From contig NZ_CP043051.1 of assembly GCF_008121495.1 (NCBI RefSeq), positions 1-64,000 on the forward strand: a stretch of DNA of 64,000 bases, in the 5' to 3' direction. This stretch comes from Mediterraneibacter gnavus ATCC 29149 (GTDB taxonomy: Bacteria > Bacillota > Clostridia > Lachnospirales > Lachnospiraceae). The notes beneath the pieces are model-generated. The model worked only from the letters and a program-made list of their open reading frames with translations, was not told where the DNA came from and made no database searches. The position numbers were made by a program, and so were the translations under genes. Shown piece by piece: positions 34,105 through 43,243 of this stretch. Position 1 is the first letter of the stretch. Each line of letters opens with the position of its first letter.

Positions 34105-35727
34105 TCAGTCTCCTTTCACATCTGCATACCGGTATTCCAGTGCTCCGGTTGCCGGAATCTGACTCACTCCTGTGATATCCGGCCGAATCAGATTACAGCT
34201 TTTCATAGAAAACAAAGGAATGATATAAAACTGCTCTCCCACTGCCCACTGCTCTGCCTCATGAAGCAGTGCATTTCGTTTTACAGGATCTGTTTCCACA
34301 TCCGAGGCTTCTACCAGACGATCGTATTTTTCATCCCGGACTCCACTGCAGTTATACGTTCCATTTGACAAAAGCATGGATAAGTAGGTGTACGGATCTG
34401 CAAAATCTGCCGTCCAGTTCATCCGGCAAAGATCAAAGTTCCCGGCTCTTCTGGTCGCATAATTGGTCTGTAATTCCTGCGCCTCCAGCTTGATCTCTAT
34501 ATTCAGATTCTGCTTGAGCTGCTCCTGGATCACCTGGGCCGTATCTGCATCTAATTCCAGAGACGGATATTTGTAGGTCAAAACAGGAAATCCTTTCCCA
34601 TCCGGATACCCCGCCTGAGAGAGCAGCTCTCTTGCCTTTTCCACATTTTCCTCAAATGGAGGATCTGCCTCTTCCACAAAATACTCTCCGGTCGTATTAT
34701 TTTTCATACGCTTTGCCACGAAATTCACAGTCGACTCTGTGTCTTCTCCTACCATCTTACAAAGATCCTCCCGGTTGATGGCAAGATTGATCGCCTCCCG
34801 CACACGCACATCATCCAGAGGCTTCACATCCAGATTCGGATAAATATAGCGCGTCGCGATATTGTCTGTCACTACCAGATCGTCTTTCCCCTGATACAGT
34901 TCCATGACGACAGAAGGAAGGGAGACTGCCACATCGACCTCTTTGGTCTCATAAGCACTTAACATTGCCTGCTGTTCTTCAAAAAAGCGATAGGTGATCC
35001 GCTCCAGATGCACCGCATCTGCATTCCAGTAACGCTCATTCTTTTTCAGGACAAAATATTGCTCGGGTACATATTTTTCCAGATAAAACGGTCCGTTTGA
35101 CAGACTGGTCTCTGGATTTTTATCCCATCCGCTGCCTGTCTCTTTCGCATATTTACTGCAGGACGGTGTGTAGACCGGAAGACGCAAAAGCTCCAGAAAA
35201 TACACACACGGCTTACTCAAATGAAAAATCAGAGTATTTTTATCCGGTGTTTCAACACCAAGGCTCTCCATATCAGCCGTTCCTTCATAAATTTCCTCTG
35301 CGTGTTCAATAGGAAACAGATAGTTCGCATATCCACTTCCACTTTTAGGACCCAGTGCCCGCACGATGGTATTTTTAAAGTCGGCCGAAGTCACCGGTGT
35401 TCCATCCGACCAGCAGGCCCCTTCTCTTAAATGAAATGTCCATTCTGTAGAATCCTCATTCACCTCATAGGACTGTGCCGCCCGGTATTCGATTTCTCCA
35501 TTTTCATCAAATGTCAGCAGTTCGTCCAGTGCTGTGACCGAATAGGAAAGATAGGTCAGTGCAATATTTCCCGCCGGATCCATCCCTCCTGTTTCACTGT
35601 TTACTGCAATCGTAATTTCTTTTTTTGTACGTGCTTCTGTCTTCTTCTGATCCGAAGCATTGCACCCTGTTATCATGCCTGCCAGAATGCAGATACACAT
35701 GGCAATCGCTGTCATTTTTTTCTTCAT
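34105..35727 (-). CDS. ABC transporter substrate-binding lipoprotein (Opp/Nik family)
   Basis: A 540-residue SBP_bac_5 protein. The N-terminus is a lipoprotein signal with lipobox LAGMITGC, so it is anchored outside the membrane. Family signatures such as YEVNEDSTEWTFHLREG and DGTPVTSADFK are visible. ATG at 35727 follows GGAGAAGAG. It lies in an uninterrupted operon with a double ATPase and two permeases, inside the cobalamin cluster. Relatives import peptides, nickel or cobalt chelates, opine metallophores, or 5-aminolevulinate; the setting suggests cobalt/nickel or a tetrapyrrole precursor, but the ligand cannot be read from sequence. Confidence 0.9.
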   Translation of the reverse strand: MKKKMTAIAMCICILAGMITGCNASDQKKTEARTKKEITIAVNSETGGMDPAGNIALTYLSYSVTALDELLTFDENGEIEYRAAQSYEVNEDSTEWTFHLREGACWSDGTPVTSADFKNTIVRALGPKSGSGYANYLFPIEHAEEIYEGTADMESLGVETPDKNTLIFHLSKPCVYFLELLRLPVYTPSCSKYAKETGSGWDKNPETSLSNGPFYLEKYVPEQYFVLKKNERYWNADAVHLERITYRFFEEQQAMLSAYETKEVDVAVSLPSVVMELYQGKDDLVVTDNIATRYIYPNLDVKPLDDVRVREAINLAINREDLCKMVGEDTESTVNFVAKRMKNNTTGEYFVEEADPPFEENVEKARELLSQAGYPDGKGFPVLTYKYPSLELDADTAQVIQEQLKQNLNIEIKLEAQELQTNYATRRAGNFDLCRMNWTADFADPYTYLSMLLSNGTYNCSGVRDEKYDRLVEASDVETDPVKRNALLHEAEQWAVGEQFYIIPLFSMKSCNLIRPDITGVSQIPATGALEYRYADVKGD

Positions 35728-35751
35728 GCTCTTCTCCATTCTCTTCTGTTC

Positions 35752-37464
35752 TCAAATCTGAGAAGTCATATGGTAATCCTTTGCACGCTTTTTGGTATGC
35801 GCTTCCGAATACAAAAAGCACCGCACTTCTCTTTCACCAAACCGATAGTTTCCAGGTTTTTCTTTGTGGCAGCACTCCATTGCATACCGGCATCTCGGTG
35901 CATATGGACAGCCGTTTTCTGTATCCTGAGAATGATTTCTCGTTTCCTTCAGGATCAGTCGTTTCTGTCTGGCTGCTTTCTTCGGATCAAGCGGCAGCAT
36001 TGCCCGCAGCAGTTCTTTTGTATACGGATGCCACGGCTCCTCGTAAATCTCCGCAGTCAATCCCTGCTCTACCATACTTCCAAGATACATAACTCCCATC
36101 CTCTGGCTGATCCGTCTGACTACCTGCAGATCATGGGAAATAAACAAATAGGACAGCTGTGTCTTTCTCTGAATCTCTTCCAGAAGCTCCAGAAGCTGAG
36201 ACTGCGTAAGGATGTCCTGCGAAGAAAACGATTCGTCACAGATTAAAAGCTCCGGATTTAAAAGTAATGCCCTTGCCACTGCAATTCTCTGACGCTGCCC
36301 TCCGGAAAGAGCCGCTGTCGTTTTTCTGACGTCGATTTTTTCCATCTGAACCAGTCCGAGCATTTCTGCCACACGTTTTTCCCGCTCCTTTTTGGAGCCT
36401 TTTTTCTGAATCACCAGAGGCTCCTCCAGGATCCGTTCCAGTGAAAATTCCGGATCAAAGGATGCCGATGTCTCCTGAAAGATCATCTGGATCTTCCCTT
36501 CACAGGAAAAACTGCCGCAGCTCGGAGGAATAATCCCTGTCAGCATTCTTGCAAGAGTCGTCTTCCCGGATCCGCTCTCTCCTACCAATCCAAAGGTCTC
36601 ACCCTTATGAATCTCAAAAGACAGCGGTTCCACCGCTTCCAGAGATCTGGATTTTCCAAACAGGGAATTTTTTACAAAGCTTCTTCCCAGTCCCTGTGTC
36701 CTTAAAATAACTTCTCCGGTCCTTTTTTTCTCCGGCACCTGATAAAGCTTTCTTGCCATGTCCGAGAGTTTTTTCGTATAAGGATGTACCGGTTCATAAA
36801 AAATCTGCTCCATACTTCCCTCTTCTACGATCCGCCCCTCTTTCATCACCAGCACCCTGCTGCACATGGAGGCGATCACACCCAGATCATGGCTGACCAG
36901 TACGATGGCTGTATGCGTCTCTTCTGCAATTTTTTTCAACAGATCGAGGATCTGTCTCTGTACGGTCACATCCAGCGCTGTGGTCGGCTCATCCGCAATG
37001 ATCAGATCCGGATTACATGCAAGTGCGATCGCGATTGCCACCCTCTGCTTCATTCCGCCGGAAAGCTCAAACGGATACTGCTTCATTCTCTGCCCGGGAT
37101 TTTGAATTCCCACTTCATCCAGAAGTGTTTCCGCCCGCTCTCTGGCTTCTTTTCCGGTACACCTCTGATGTGCCAAAATGGTCTCTGTGAGCTGCTTTCC
37201 CACACGGACCAGCGGATTTAAAGATGCCGAAGCATCCTGAAAGATCATTGCTTTTGTCCCGTGCTGCTTCAATTTTTCGCTGGTGATCTGTACCTGTTCC
37301 GGCAAAATCCCCATCAATGACAGCATCGCCGTGCTTTTCCCTGCACCGGAAGCCCCTGCGATCCCAAGCAGTTCTCCGGATTCTACCTGAAAAGATACCT
37401 TGCATGCCGGATTGGTGCTTCCCGGATACTGTACAGTCAGATTTTCTACTTCTAACAGCTTCAT
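35752..37464 (-). CDS. Fused double ABC ATPase of the Opp/Nik-type transporter
   Basis: A 570-residue protein with two complete nucleotide-binding domains, equivalent to DppD plus DppF in one chain. Domain 1 (residues 1-250) has Walker A GASGAGKS, signature LSGGMKQR and Walker B LIIADEPTT. Domain 2 (about 265-540) has Walker A GESGSGKTT, signature LSGGQRQR and Walker B LLICDESFS; its Walker B glutamate is kept but the next residue differs from the usual P. The C-terminal cysteine-rich stretch CPYAPRCRYAMECC is the oligopeptide-ATPase iron-sulfur-like motif. It energises the adjacent permeases. Confidence 0.93.
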   Translation of the reverse strand: MKLLEVENLTVQYPGSTNPACKVSFQVESGELLGIAGASGAGKSTAMLSLMGILPEQVQITSEKLKQHGTKAMIFQDASASLNPLVRVGKQLTETILAHQRCTGKEARERAETLLDEVGIQNPGQRMKQYPFELSGGMKQRVAIAIALACNPDLIIADEPTTALDVTVQRQILDLLKKIAEETHTAIVLVSHDLGVIASMCSRVLVMKEGRIVEEGSMEQIFYEPVHPYTKKLSDMARKLYQVPEKKRTGEVILRTQGLGRSFVKNSLFGKSRSLEAVEPLSFEIHKGETFGLVGESGSGKTTLARMLTGIIPPSCGSFSCEGKIQMIFQETSASFDPEFSLERILEEPLVIQKKGSKKEREKRVAEMLGLVQMEKIDVRKTTAALSGGQRQRIAVARALLLNPELLICDESFSSQDILTQSQLLELLEEIQRKTQLSYLFISHDLQVVRRISQRMGVMYLGSMVEQGLTAEIYEEPWHPYTKELLRAMLPLDPKKAARQKRLILKETRNHSQDTENGCPYAPRCRYAMECCHKEKPGNYRFGEREVRCFLYSEAHTKKRAKDYHMTSQI

Positions 37465-37465
37465 C

Positions 37466-38293
37466 TTACATTCCTTCCCTTCTTCTGCGGATTTTTGCTT
37501 CCAGTCCTGCCCCGATCAGATTCAGCGACAGTATCAGGATACACAGCACTGCTGTCGGAATCAGCATCTGATACGGATGCACGAAAATCTGGCTTCTGGC
37601 TGCCTGGATCATGGTGCCAAGACTGGCTCTTGGCGCCGGAATCCCGACTCCCATAAAGCTCAAAAATGCTTCGGTAAAAATAGCCTGCGGTACCAGAAAT
37701 GTAAGACTTACCACAATCGGTCCTGCAGCATTCGGCAAAAGATGGGTCAGAAAAATCCGAAGAGGGCCGGCTCCCGCAAGCCGGGATGCCAGAACAAACT
37801 CCCGTTCTTTGATCCGCATCACTTCTCCTCTTACAATTCGCGCTGTTTCAATCCAGCCGGATATACAAAGTCCCACAAGGATGCTTACCTCATTCGCTCC
37901 CAGTACCATCATGATCAGGATCACATACAAAAGAGACGGAACCGATGCCACAATATCCGCGATCCGCATCAGAATATTATCTGCGGTTTTTCCCGCATAC
38001 CCGGATGCCGCTCCATATAAAACACCCAGCGCGCCGTTTAAAAGTGCACTTGCAAGTCCGACACACAAACTGATCCTGACTCCGCACCAAACCCGTACAA
38101 ACAGATCTCTTCCAAACTTATCTGTCCCGAAAGGATGGGAGAAGGATATTCCCTGATTGCGGATATCCGCATGCATTTCTGTAGATGTCCAAGGTGACAG
38201 GGCCGGAACCAGTACTGCTAAAAAAATGCAGAGCAAAAGCAGGATCAGTCCCACTGTTATTTTTTCGTTTTTTCTAAAATTTATCTGCTTCAT
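37466..38293 (-). CDS. ABC transporter permease (DppC/NikC type)
   Basis: A 275-residue permease with six hydrophobic segments and the N-terminal GTDKFGRDLFVRVWCG motif characteristic of DppC/OppC/NikC proteins. The ATPase-coupling EAA loop appears as EFVLASRLAGAGPLRIFLTH near residue 165. It pairs with the DppB-type permease encoded 21 bases upstream; the downstream ATPase gene begins two bases after its stop. Confidence 0.94.
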   Translation of the reverse strand: MKQINFRKNEKITVGLILLLLCIFLAVLVPALSPWTSTEMHADIRNQGISFSHPFGTDKFGRDLFVRVWCGVRISLCVGLASALLNGALGVLYGAASGYAGKTADNILMRIADIVASVPSLLYVILIMMVLGANEVSILVGLCISGWIETARIVRGEVMRIKEREFVLASRLAGAGPLRIFLTHLLPNAAGPIVVSLTFLVPQAIFTEAFLSFMGVGIPAPRASLGTMIQAARSQIFVHPYQMLIPTAVLCILILSLNLIGAGLEAKIRRRREGM

Positions 38294-38314
38294 TGCTTCT
38301 CCTTTGCACTGCTC

Positions 38315-39244
38315 TTACTCCTCATCTACATAGCTTCTTCGCACTCTCGGATCAATGCACGCACTAAGTAAGTCCACTGCCAGCTGAATCAGGATCACGA
38401 CTGCCCCCATAAAGATCGTCAATCCGAGAATGAGTGTATAATCCCGGTTTGCAATGGAACTTACAAACTGTCTGCCAAGCCCCGGAATGGTAAAAATGCT
38501 CTCCACCACAAAACTTCCTGTCAAAAGAAACGCGCTTGCAGGTCCCAGATAATTCAGCACCGGAATCCAGATATGCGGCAGAATGTGCGTAAACAGGATC
38601 TGTCTTTTTTTCAGTCCTTTCGTTCGCGCCAGAAGTACATAATCTCTTTGTTTCTCCTGGGCAAGAAGTGTCCCGGTCAGCCGTGCCAGCGAACAGGCGG
38701 GATACAGCGCCAGAGCGCATACCGGGAGAATGTAATTTTTCCAGGAATCCAGTCCACTGACCGGCAGCCATTTCAGCCAGACTCCAAATACAAGCATCAG
38801 CAAAAGTGCTGCCACAAAATTGGGAACTCCTCCGATCAGAAGTGTTCCAGTAAAAAGCCCTCCCCGAAGCAGCCTGTGTCTCGAAAAAGTCTGCCAGACT
38901 CCAATCCCGATTCCGACGATCATTGCCAGAAGAATCGCCAGAACTCCGATCACCGCAGTCACCGGCCAGGATCTTTGAATGATATTTGCAACCGATTCGG
39001 ACGGATTTTGATAAGAATATCCCAGATTTCCGCGAAGCAGATGCTTCATATATGTGACATACTGGACCCCTGCCGGCTGATGTAATCCATATTCTTCCTC
39101 CATCATCTGCAGCACACTCTCCGACACATTTGCTCCCTGAAAAGGACTTCCCGGAATTACCCTGGTCAGAAAAAATGTAACCGTTGCCAGAACAAACAAG
39201 GAAAGAATCCCTGTAACAAGCCGTTTTCCTATGTATTTTGCCAC
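38315..39244 (-). CDS. ABC transporter permease (DppB/NikB type)
   Basis: A 309-residue permease with six membrane segments. The N-terminal FFLTRVIPGSPF motif and the EAA loop DYVLLARTKGLKKRQILFTH are typical of DppB/OppB/NikB. It starts with GTG at 39244 behind GAGGAGAG. First gene of the embedded Opp/Nik-type transporter, following cobA-hemD after 15 bases, with no terminator or promoter visible between. Confidence 0.94.
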   Translation of the reverse strand: MAKYIGKRLVTGILSLFVLATVTFFLTRVIPGSPFQGANVSESVLQMMEEEYGLHQPAGVQYVTYMKHLLRGNLGYSYQNPSESVANIIQRSWPVTAVIGVLAILLAMIVGIGIGVWQTFSRHRLLRGGLFTGTLLIGGVPNFVAALLLMLVFGVWLKWLPVSGLDSWKNYILPVCALALYPACSLARLTGTLLAQEKQRDYVLLARTKGLKKRQILFTHILPHIWIPVLNYLGPASAFLLTGSFVVESIFTIPGLGRQFVSSIANRDYTLILGLTIFMGAVVILIQLAVDLLSACIDPRVRRSYVDEE

Positions 39245-39259
39245 TGTATGCTCTCCTCT

Positions 39260-40819
39260 CTAGTCTTCTGCCAGCTCCAGAATCTTTAAGACCATGCTCT
39301 CCACAGATGCTTCTTCTGAAATCTGTATCTGCATTCCATATCTTTTTGCCTCATTTGCTGTCTGTTCTCCAATGCAGACAGCCCGTATTTTTGTAGTATC
39401 GATTCCCGGAAGTGCCTGTACAAATCCACGGACCGTGGACGCACTGGTAAATGTCACCAGATCAATTTCTCCCTGCCTCTGCTGCTTCTCGATTGTTTCC
39501 TTTAAAGTCTCCTGCAATTTGCAGACCGTTTCATACAGAGGCACATCTTCCACCTTCAATCCGGCGTTTTTCAGCGGCGGAAGCAACTCTTCGGATCCCT
39601 GCTTTGCCCGCAGCAGTACAATCCGGCTCTTTGGTGCCGCTTCTCCTGCGATTGCCTCCCCCAGTGCCGCTGCACAGAATGTCCGGGGCATGACATCCGC
39701 AAACACGCCAAACTGTTCCAGTTCCTTTGCTGTACCGGAACCAATTGCGGCAACTTTTACATGGGGAAGAAATACATTGCGTACATCCATTTTCAGCATT
39801 CTGATCTGTTTCCAGAACGTCTGTACCCCGATGGGGCTGGTAAACACAAGCCACTGCTCGCTTTCCTGTTCTCTGATACTCCCCAGAATTGTCCCAAGTA
39901 CTTCATTCGGCCAGACAGGCTTTGTTGTAATAGACGGCAGCTCAATTACCTGTGCCCCCAATTCCCGAAGCCTTCCGGCCAGCCTGGAACTGTTCTGCCT
40001 CGGGCGGGTGGTCAGAATCTGTTTTCCCCACAGAGGGAGATTCTTTACCCAGTCAAATTTTTCAGACAATGTACAGACTTTTCCCACAAGAATGATCGCA
40101 GGCGTCTGCACCTGAAATGTTTTTGCATCCTCCCAAAGCCTGGCAAGTGTGCTGACAAGCCTTCTTTGTCTTGCCGTAGTTCCTTTTTCCAGCACTGCTG
40201 CCGGTGTATTCTCATCCATTCCCGCCTGGATCAGTCCACGGCATATTTCTTCCATGGCAGTGATCCCCATCAGAAAAATAAGCGTTCCGTTCAATTTTGC
40301 AAGGGCGTCATAAGGAATCTCTATTTTTTTGCCTTCTTTTGCATGCCCTGTGATCACATGAAAGGAAGACGCAAAATCCCGATGCGTGATCGGAATGCCT
40401 GCATACGCCGGAACTGCAAGAGCAGAAGTCACTCCGGGGATGATTTCAAACGGAATCCCTTCTGCCGCCAGACACTCCACCTCCTCGGCCCCTCTCCCGA
40501 ATACAAACGGATCTCCTCCTTTTAAACGAAGGACATTTTTTCCTGCTTTCGCCTCACGAAGCAAAATCTGATTGATCTCTTCCTGACGGACACAGTGATG
40601 TCCGGAACGTTTTCCCACGTAAATCCATTCTTTTCCATCCGGGATCAGACTCAGGATTTCTGCACTGATCAGCGCATCATAGATGATCACATCCGCCTCA
40701 TCCATCCATTTTTTTACTTTCAGTGTCAAAAGAGATGCATCTCCCGGTCCTGCTCCCGCAAGCCATACTTTGCCGGATGGAGATCCCTTTCCTGTCTTTT
40801 TTTTCTGCTGACTTTCCAT
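39260..40819 (-). CDS. cobA-hemD: Uroporphyrinogen-III C-methyltransferase fused to uroporphyrinogen-III synthase
   Basis: A 519-residue fusion. Residues about 10-255 are a SUMT: VWLAGAGPGD, LRLKGGDPFVFGRGAEE and GITAMEEICR motifs, using SAM to make precorrin-2. Residues about 265-515 are HemD (uroporphyrinogen-III synthase), with the usual weak conservation and a VTFTSASTVRGF motif near the end. ATG at 40819 follows AAAAGGAG; a longer frame overlaps hemC. The fusion channels hydroxymethylbilane to precorrin-2, next to hemC upstream. Confidence 0.94.
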   Translation of the reverse strand: MESQQKKKTGKGSPSGKVWLAGAGPGDASLLTLKVKKWMDEADVIIYDALISAEILSLIPDGKEWIYVGKRSGHHCVRQEEINQILLREAKAGKNVLRLKGGDPFVFGRGAEEVECLAAEGIPFEIIPGVTSALAVPAYAGIPITHRDFASSFHVITGHAKEGKKIEIPYDALAKLNGTLIFLMGITAMEEICRGLIQAGMDENTPAAVLEKGTTARQRRLVSTLARLWEDAKTFQVQTPAIILVGKVCTLSEKFDWVKNLPLWGKQILTTRPRQNSSRLAGRLRELGAQVIELPSITTKPVWPNEVLGTILGSIREQESEQWLVFTSPIGVQTFWKQIRMLKMDVRNVFLPHVKVAAIGSGTAKELEQFGVFADVMPRTFCAAALGEAIAGEAAPKSRIVLLRAKQGSEELLPPLKNAGLKVEDVPLYETVCKLQETLKETIEKQQRQGEIDLVTFTSASTVRGFVQALPGIDTTKIRAVCIGEQTANEAKRYGMQIQISEEASVESMVLKILELAED

Positions 40820-40832
40820 ATGCGCTCCTTTT

Positions 40833-41720
40833 CTATTTTCCATACTTTTTCTGCATATTGTGTGCAAGAGTCTCCCCCAACAGCTCTGCTTCTTTCTTAT
40901 TGCCGCTTGTCTTTTCTACAAACCAGTTCTCATCCGATTCTCTCCAGTACAGCCCTGTAATATGACACTTTGATCCTCTGATTTCTGCATATGCTGCCAC
41001 AGGTGAAGTACATCCGCCATTCAGTACTTTTACAAAGGCTCGTTCTGCCTTCGCCGCGGCCTCAGACCGGGGATCGTTGAGCACTTCTAAAAGTTCCTGA
41101 TATTCCCCGGCTCTTGCCTGCACTGCCAGAATTCCCTGTCCGGCTGCCGGGATCATTTCTTCGCAGGAAAAATATCTCCCGATACAGGAATCCATTCCCA
41201 GTCTTTTTAATCCGGCTGCTGCCAGAACCGTAGCACAAAATCCTTCTTCCTCCAGTTTGCGAAGTCTCGTCTGCACGTTTCCGCGGATTCCCTGAAAGTG
41301 ACAGTCCGGATACAGTCTCTCCAGCTGCAGTCTCCGCCTCTTGCTGGAAGTCCCAATCATCCCGCCGGAAATGCTTTCGGTCTGTCCCTGCCGAAAGATC
41401 AGCACATCTCGCGGATCTTCCCGTTTGCTATATGCAAGAATCGGAAGATCTTCCGGGATGTCCATCGGCATGTCTTTTAAGCTGTGCACAGACAGATCGA
41501 CCCGTCCCTTTCGCAAAGCCTGATCCAGCTCCTTGACAAACAAACCTTTTCCTCCGATCTGCTCCAGACTCCGGTCTAAAATCCGGTCTCCGGTCGTCTT
41601 CATTGTCACGATCTCCACACGGATATGCGGAAAATGCGCCTCAATCTGTCCTTTTATGATCTCGGTCTGTGTCACCGCCAGCCTGCTTTCCCTGCTTCCG
41701 ATCCGTATTACTGTTTTCAT
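40833..41720 (-). CDS. hemC: Hydroxymethylbilane synthase (porphobilinogen deaminase)
   Basis: A 295-residue enzyme polymerising four porphobilinogens. The cofactor-binding cysteine lies in NGGCTSPVAAYA near residue 237; SRESRLAVTQTE at the N-terminus, the DRSLEQIGGKGLFVKELD segment and the HSLKDMP catalytic aspartate region are all present. ATG overlaps the cbiP stop by four bases, showing translational coupling inside the cobalamin operon. Confidence 0.97.
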   Translation of the reverse strand: MKTVIRIGSRESRLAVTQTEIIKGQIEAHFPHIRVEIVTMKTTGDRILDRSLEQIGGKGLFVKELDQALRKGRVDLSVHSLKDMPMDIPEDLPILAYSKREDPRDVLIFRQGQTESISGGMIGTSSKRRRLQLERLYPDCHFQGIRGNVQTRLRKLEEEGFCATVLAAAGLKRLGMDSCIGRYFSCEEMIPAAGQGILAVQARAGEYQELLEVLNDPRSEAAAKAERAFVKVLNGGCTSPVAAYAEIRGSKCHITGLYWRESDENWFVEKTSGNKKEAELLGETLAHNMQKKYGK

Positions 41721-43243
41721 GGCATTCTCGTTCCTTTCCCCAGAATCTGATAAATATACTCCATATCCAAACTTTCCCGGATAATCTCCGCCAGCTTATT
41801 GTACTGGGTTTCCTTGTATGCCTTCCAGTCCAGACGCTCAAGCTGCCCGGCATCATATCCTTTTTCTTTTAAAAGTGCCGAAACAAACCCGGATGCGACA
41901 CAAGCCTGATCAAAAATTCCGTGTACATAGCAGCCGTAACAGTTGTTTTTTCTGGCGCCGTCATATCGAATCCGTCTTTCGCCTGTTTCCTCCTGAATCT
42001 GCACCAGCGGACAAGGCTCCTCTGTATACGTTGTCACTCCCATATGGATTTCATATCCTTCTAATGGCACCTGACTTAAACTGCTCAGACTTCCAGACAG
42101 CCCTTCAAAAGTTCCCTGTACGCGGGTTCTCATCTTTTCCCCTGCAAACACAGTCTGTATCGGAAGCAAGCCCATTCCTTTGAGTTCCCCGCCCGCTTCC
42201 ACACCTTTGGGATCCTGCAAAAGCTCTCCCATCATCTGATAGCCGCCGCAGATTCCAAATACAGTTTTTCCGGATGCCGCATGGCGAAGGATCTTTCCTT
42301 CCAGTCCGCACTGACGAAGCCACTTCAAGTCTTCCATCGTGTTTTTACTTCCGGGAAGAATGACCGCATCCGGAGTGCCGAACTGTGACGCACTTGTCAC
42401 GTACCGGACACCGACTTCATCCATAGATTCTAGCGGCATCAGATCTGTAAAATTAGAAATTCTCGGAAGCCGGATCACGGCAATATCCAGAAGCCCTTTC
42501 TTTTCTCTGTGCGTGAACCGCTCGCTTAAGCTGTCTTCTTCGTCAATATCCAGGTGGAAATAAGGAACAACCCCACATACCGGAATCTTTGTCTTTTCTT
42601 CCAGCATATCAAGTCCGGGACGTAAGATTTCTTTGTCCCCGCGAAATTTATTGATGATCGTTCCTTTGATCCTTCTTCTCTCCTGCTCCTCTAAAAGCTC
42701 AATGGTTCCCACAATCTGGGCAAACACACCGCCTCTGTCAATATCTCCGGCCAGAAGCACCGGTGCATCTACCATCTCTGCCATTCCCATATTCACGATA
42801 TCTTCACGTTTCAGATTAATCTCCGCCGGGCTGCCCGCACCTTCGATGACAATAATGTCAAACTGTTCATCCAGTTTCTGATAGGCGCTTTTGATCACCG
42901 GAATATATTCTCTTTTCCTGCGAAAATATTCCATCGCTGACATCACACCCTGTACTTCTCCGTTTAAGATCACCTGAGAGCCGGTGTCATTGGTCGGTTT
43001 TAACAAGATCGGATTCATGATCGCAAGAGGTTCGATACCCGCAGCCTCTGCCTGCATGACCTGAGCTCTTCCCATTTCCAGACCTTCTCTTGTAATAAAG
43101 GAATTGAGCGCCATATTCTGGGATTTAAAGGGCGCTACCTGATATCCATCCTGATGAAATACCCGGCACAGTCCGCCTGCCAGAACACTTTTTCCTGCAT
43201 TTGACATGGTTCCCTGTATCATGATCGGTGCTGCCATTCTCAT
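41717..43243 (-). CDS. cbiP: Cobyric acid synthase
   Basis: A 508-residue ATP-dependent amidase adding four amides (b, d, e, g) to adenosylcobyrinate a,c-diamide. The N-terminal dethiobiotin-synthase-like P-loop region reads QGTMSNAGKSVLAGGL; the class I glutamine amidotransferase domain has the nucleophilic cysteine in FGICGGYQMMG (near residue 330) and the triad histidine in YVHGIFD near 435. Start and stop overlap neighbouring genes by four bases. Confidence 0.97.
   Translation of the reverse strand: MRMAAPIMIQGTMSNAGKSVLAGGLCRVFHQDGYQVAPFKSQNMALNSFITREGLEMGRAQVMQAEAAGIEPLAIMNPILLKPTNDTGSQVILNGEVQGVMSAMEYFRRKREYIPVIKSAYQKLDEQFDIIVIEGAGSPAEINLKREDIVNMGMAEMVDAPVLLAGDIDRGGVFAQIVGTIELLEEQERRRIKGTIINKFRGDKEILRPGLDMLEEKTKIPVCGVVPYFHLDIDEEDSLSERFTHREKKGLLDIAVIRLPRISNFTDLMPLESMDEVGVRYVTSASQFGTPDAVILPGSKNTMEDLKWLRQCGLEGKILRHAASGKTVFGICGGYQMMGELLQDPKGVEAGGELKGMGLLPIQTVFAGEKMRTRVQGTFEGLSGSLSSLSQVPLEGYEIHMGVTTYTEEPCPLVQIQEETGERRIRYDGARKNNCYGCYVHGIFDQACVASGFVSALLKEKGYDAGQLERLDWKAYKETQYNKLAEIIRESLDMEYIYQILGKGTRMP

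Noticed and set aside
39294-40115. Plus-strand ORF of 273 codons opposite cobA-hemD
   Set aside because: Serine-rich antisense shadow of a well-supported gene.
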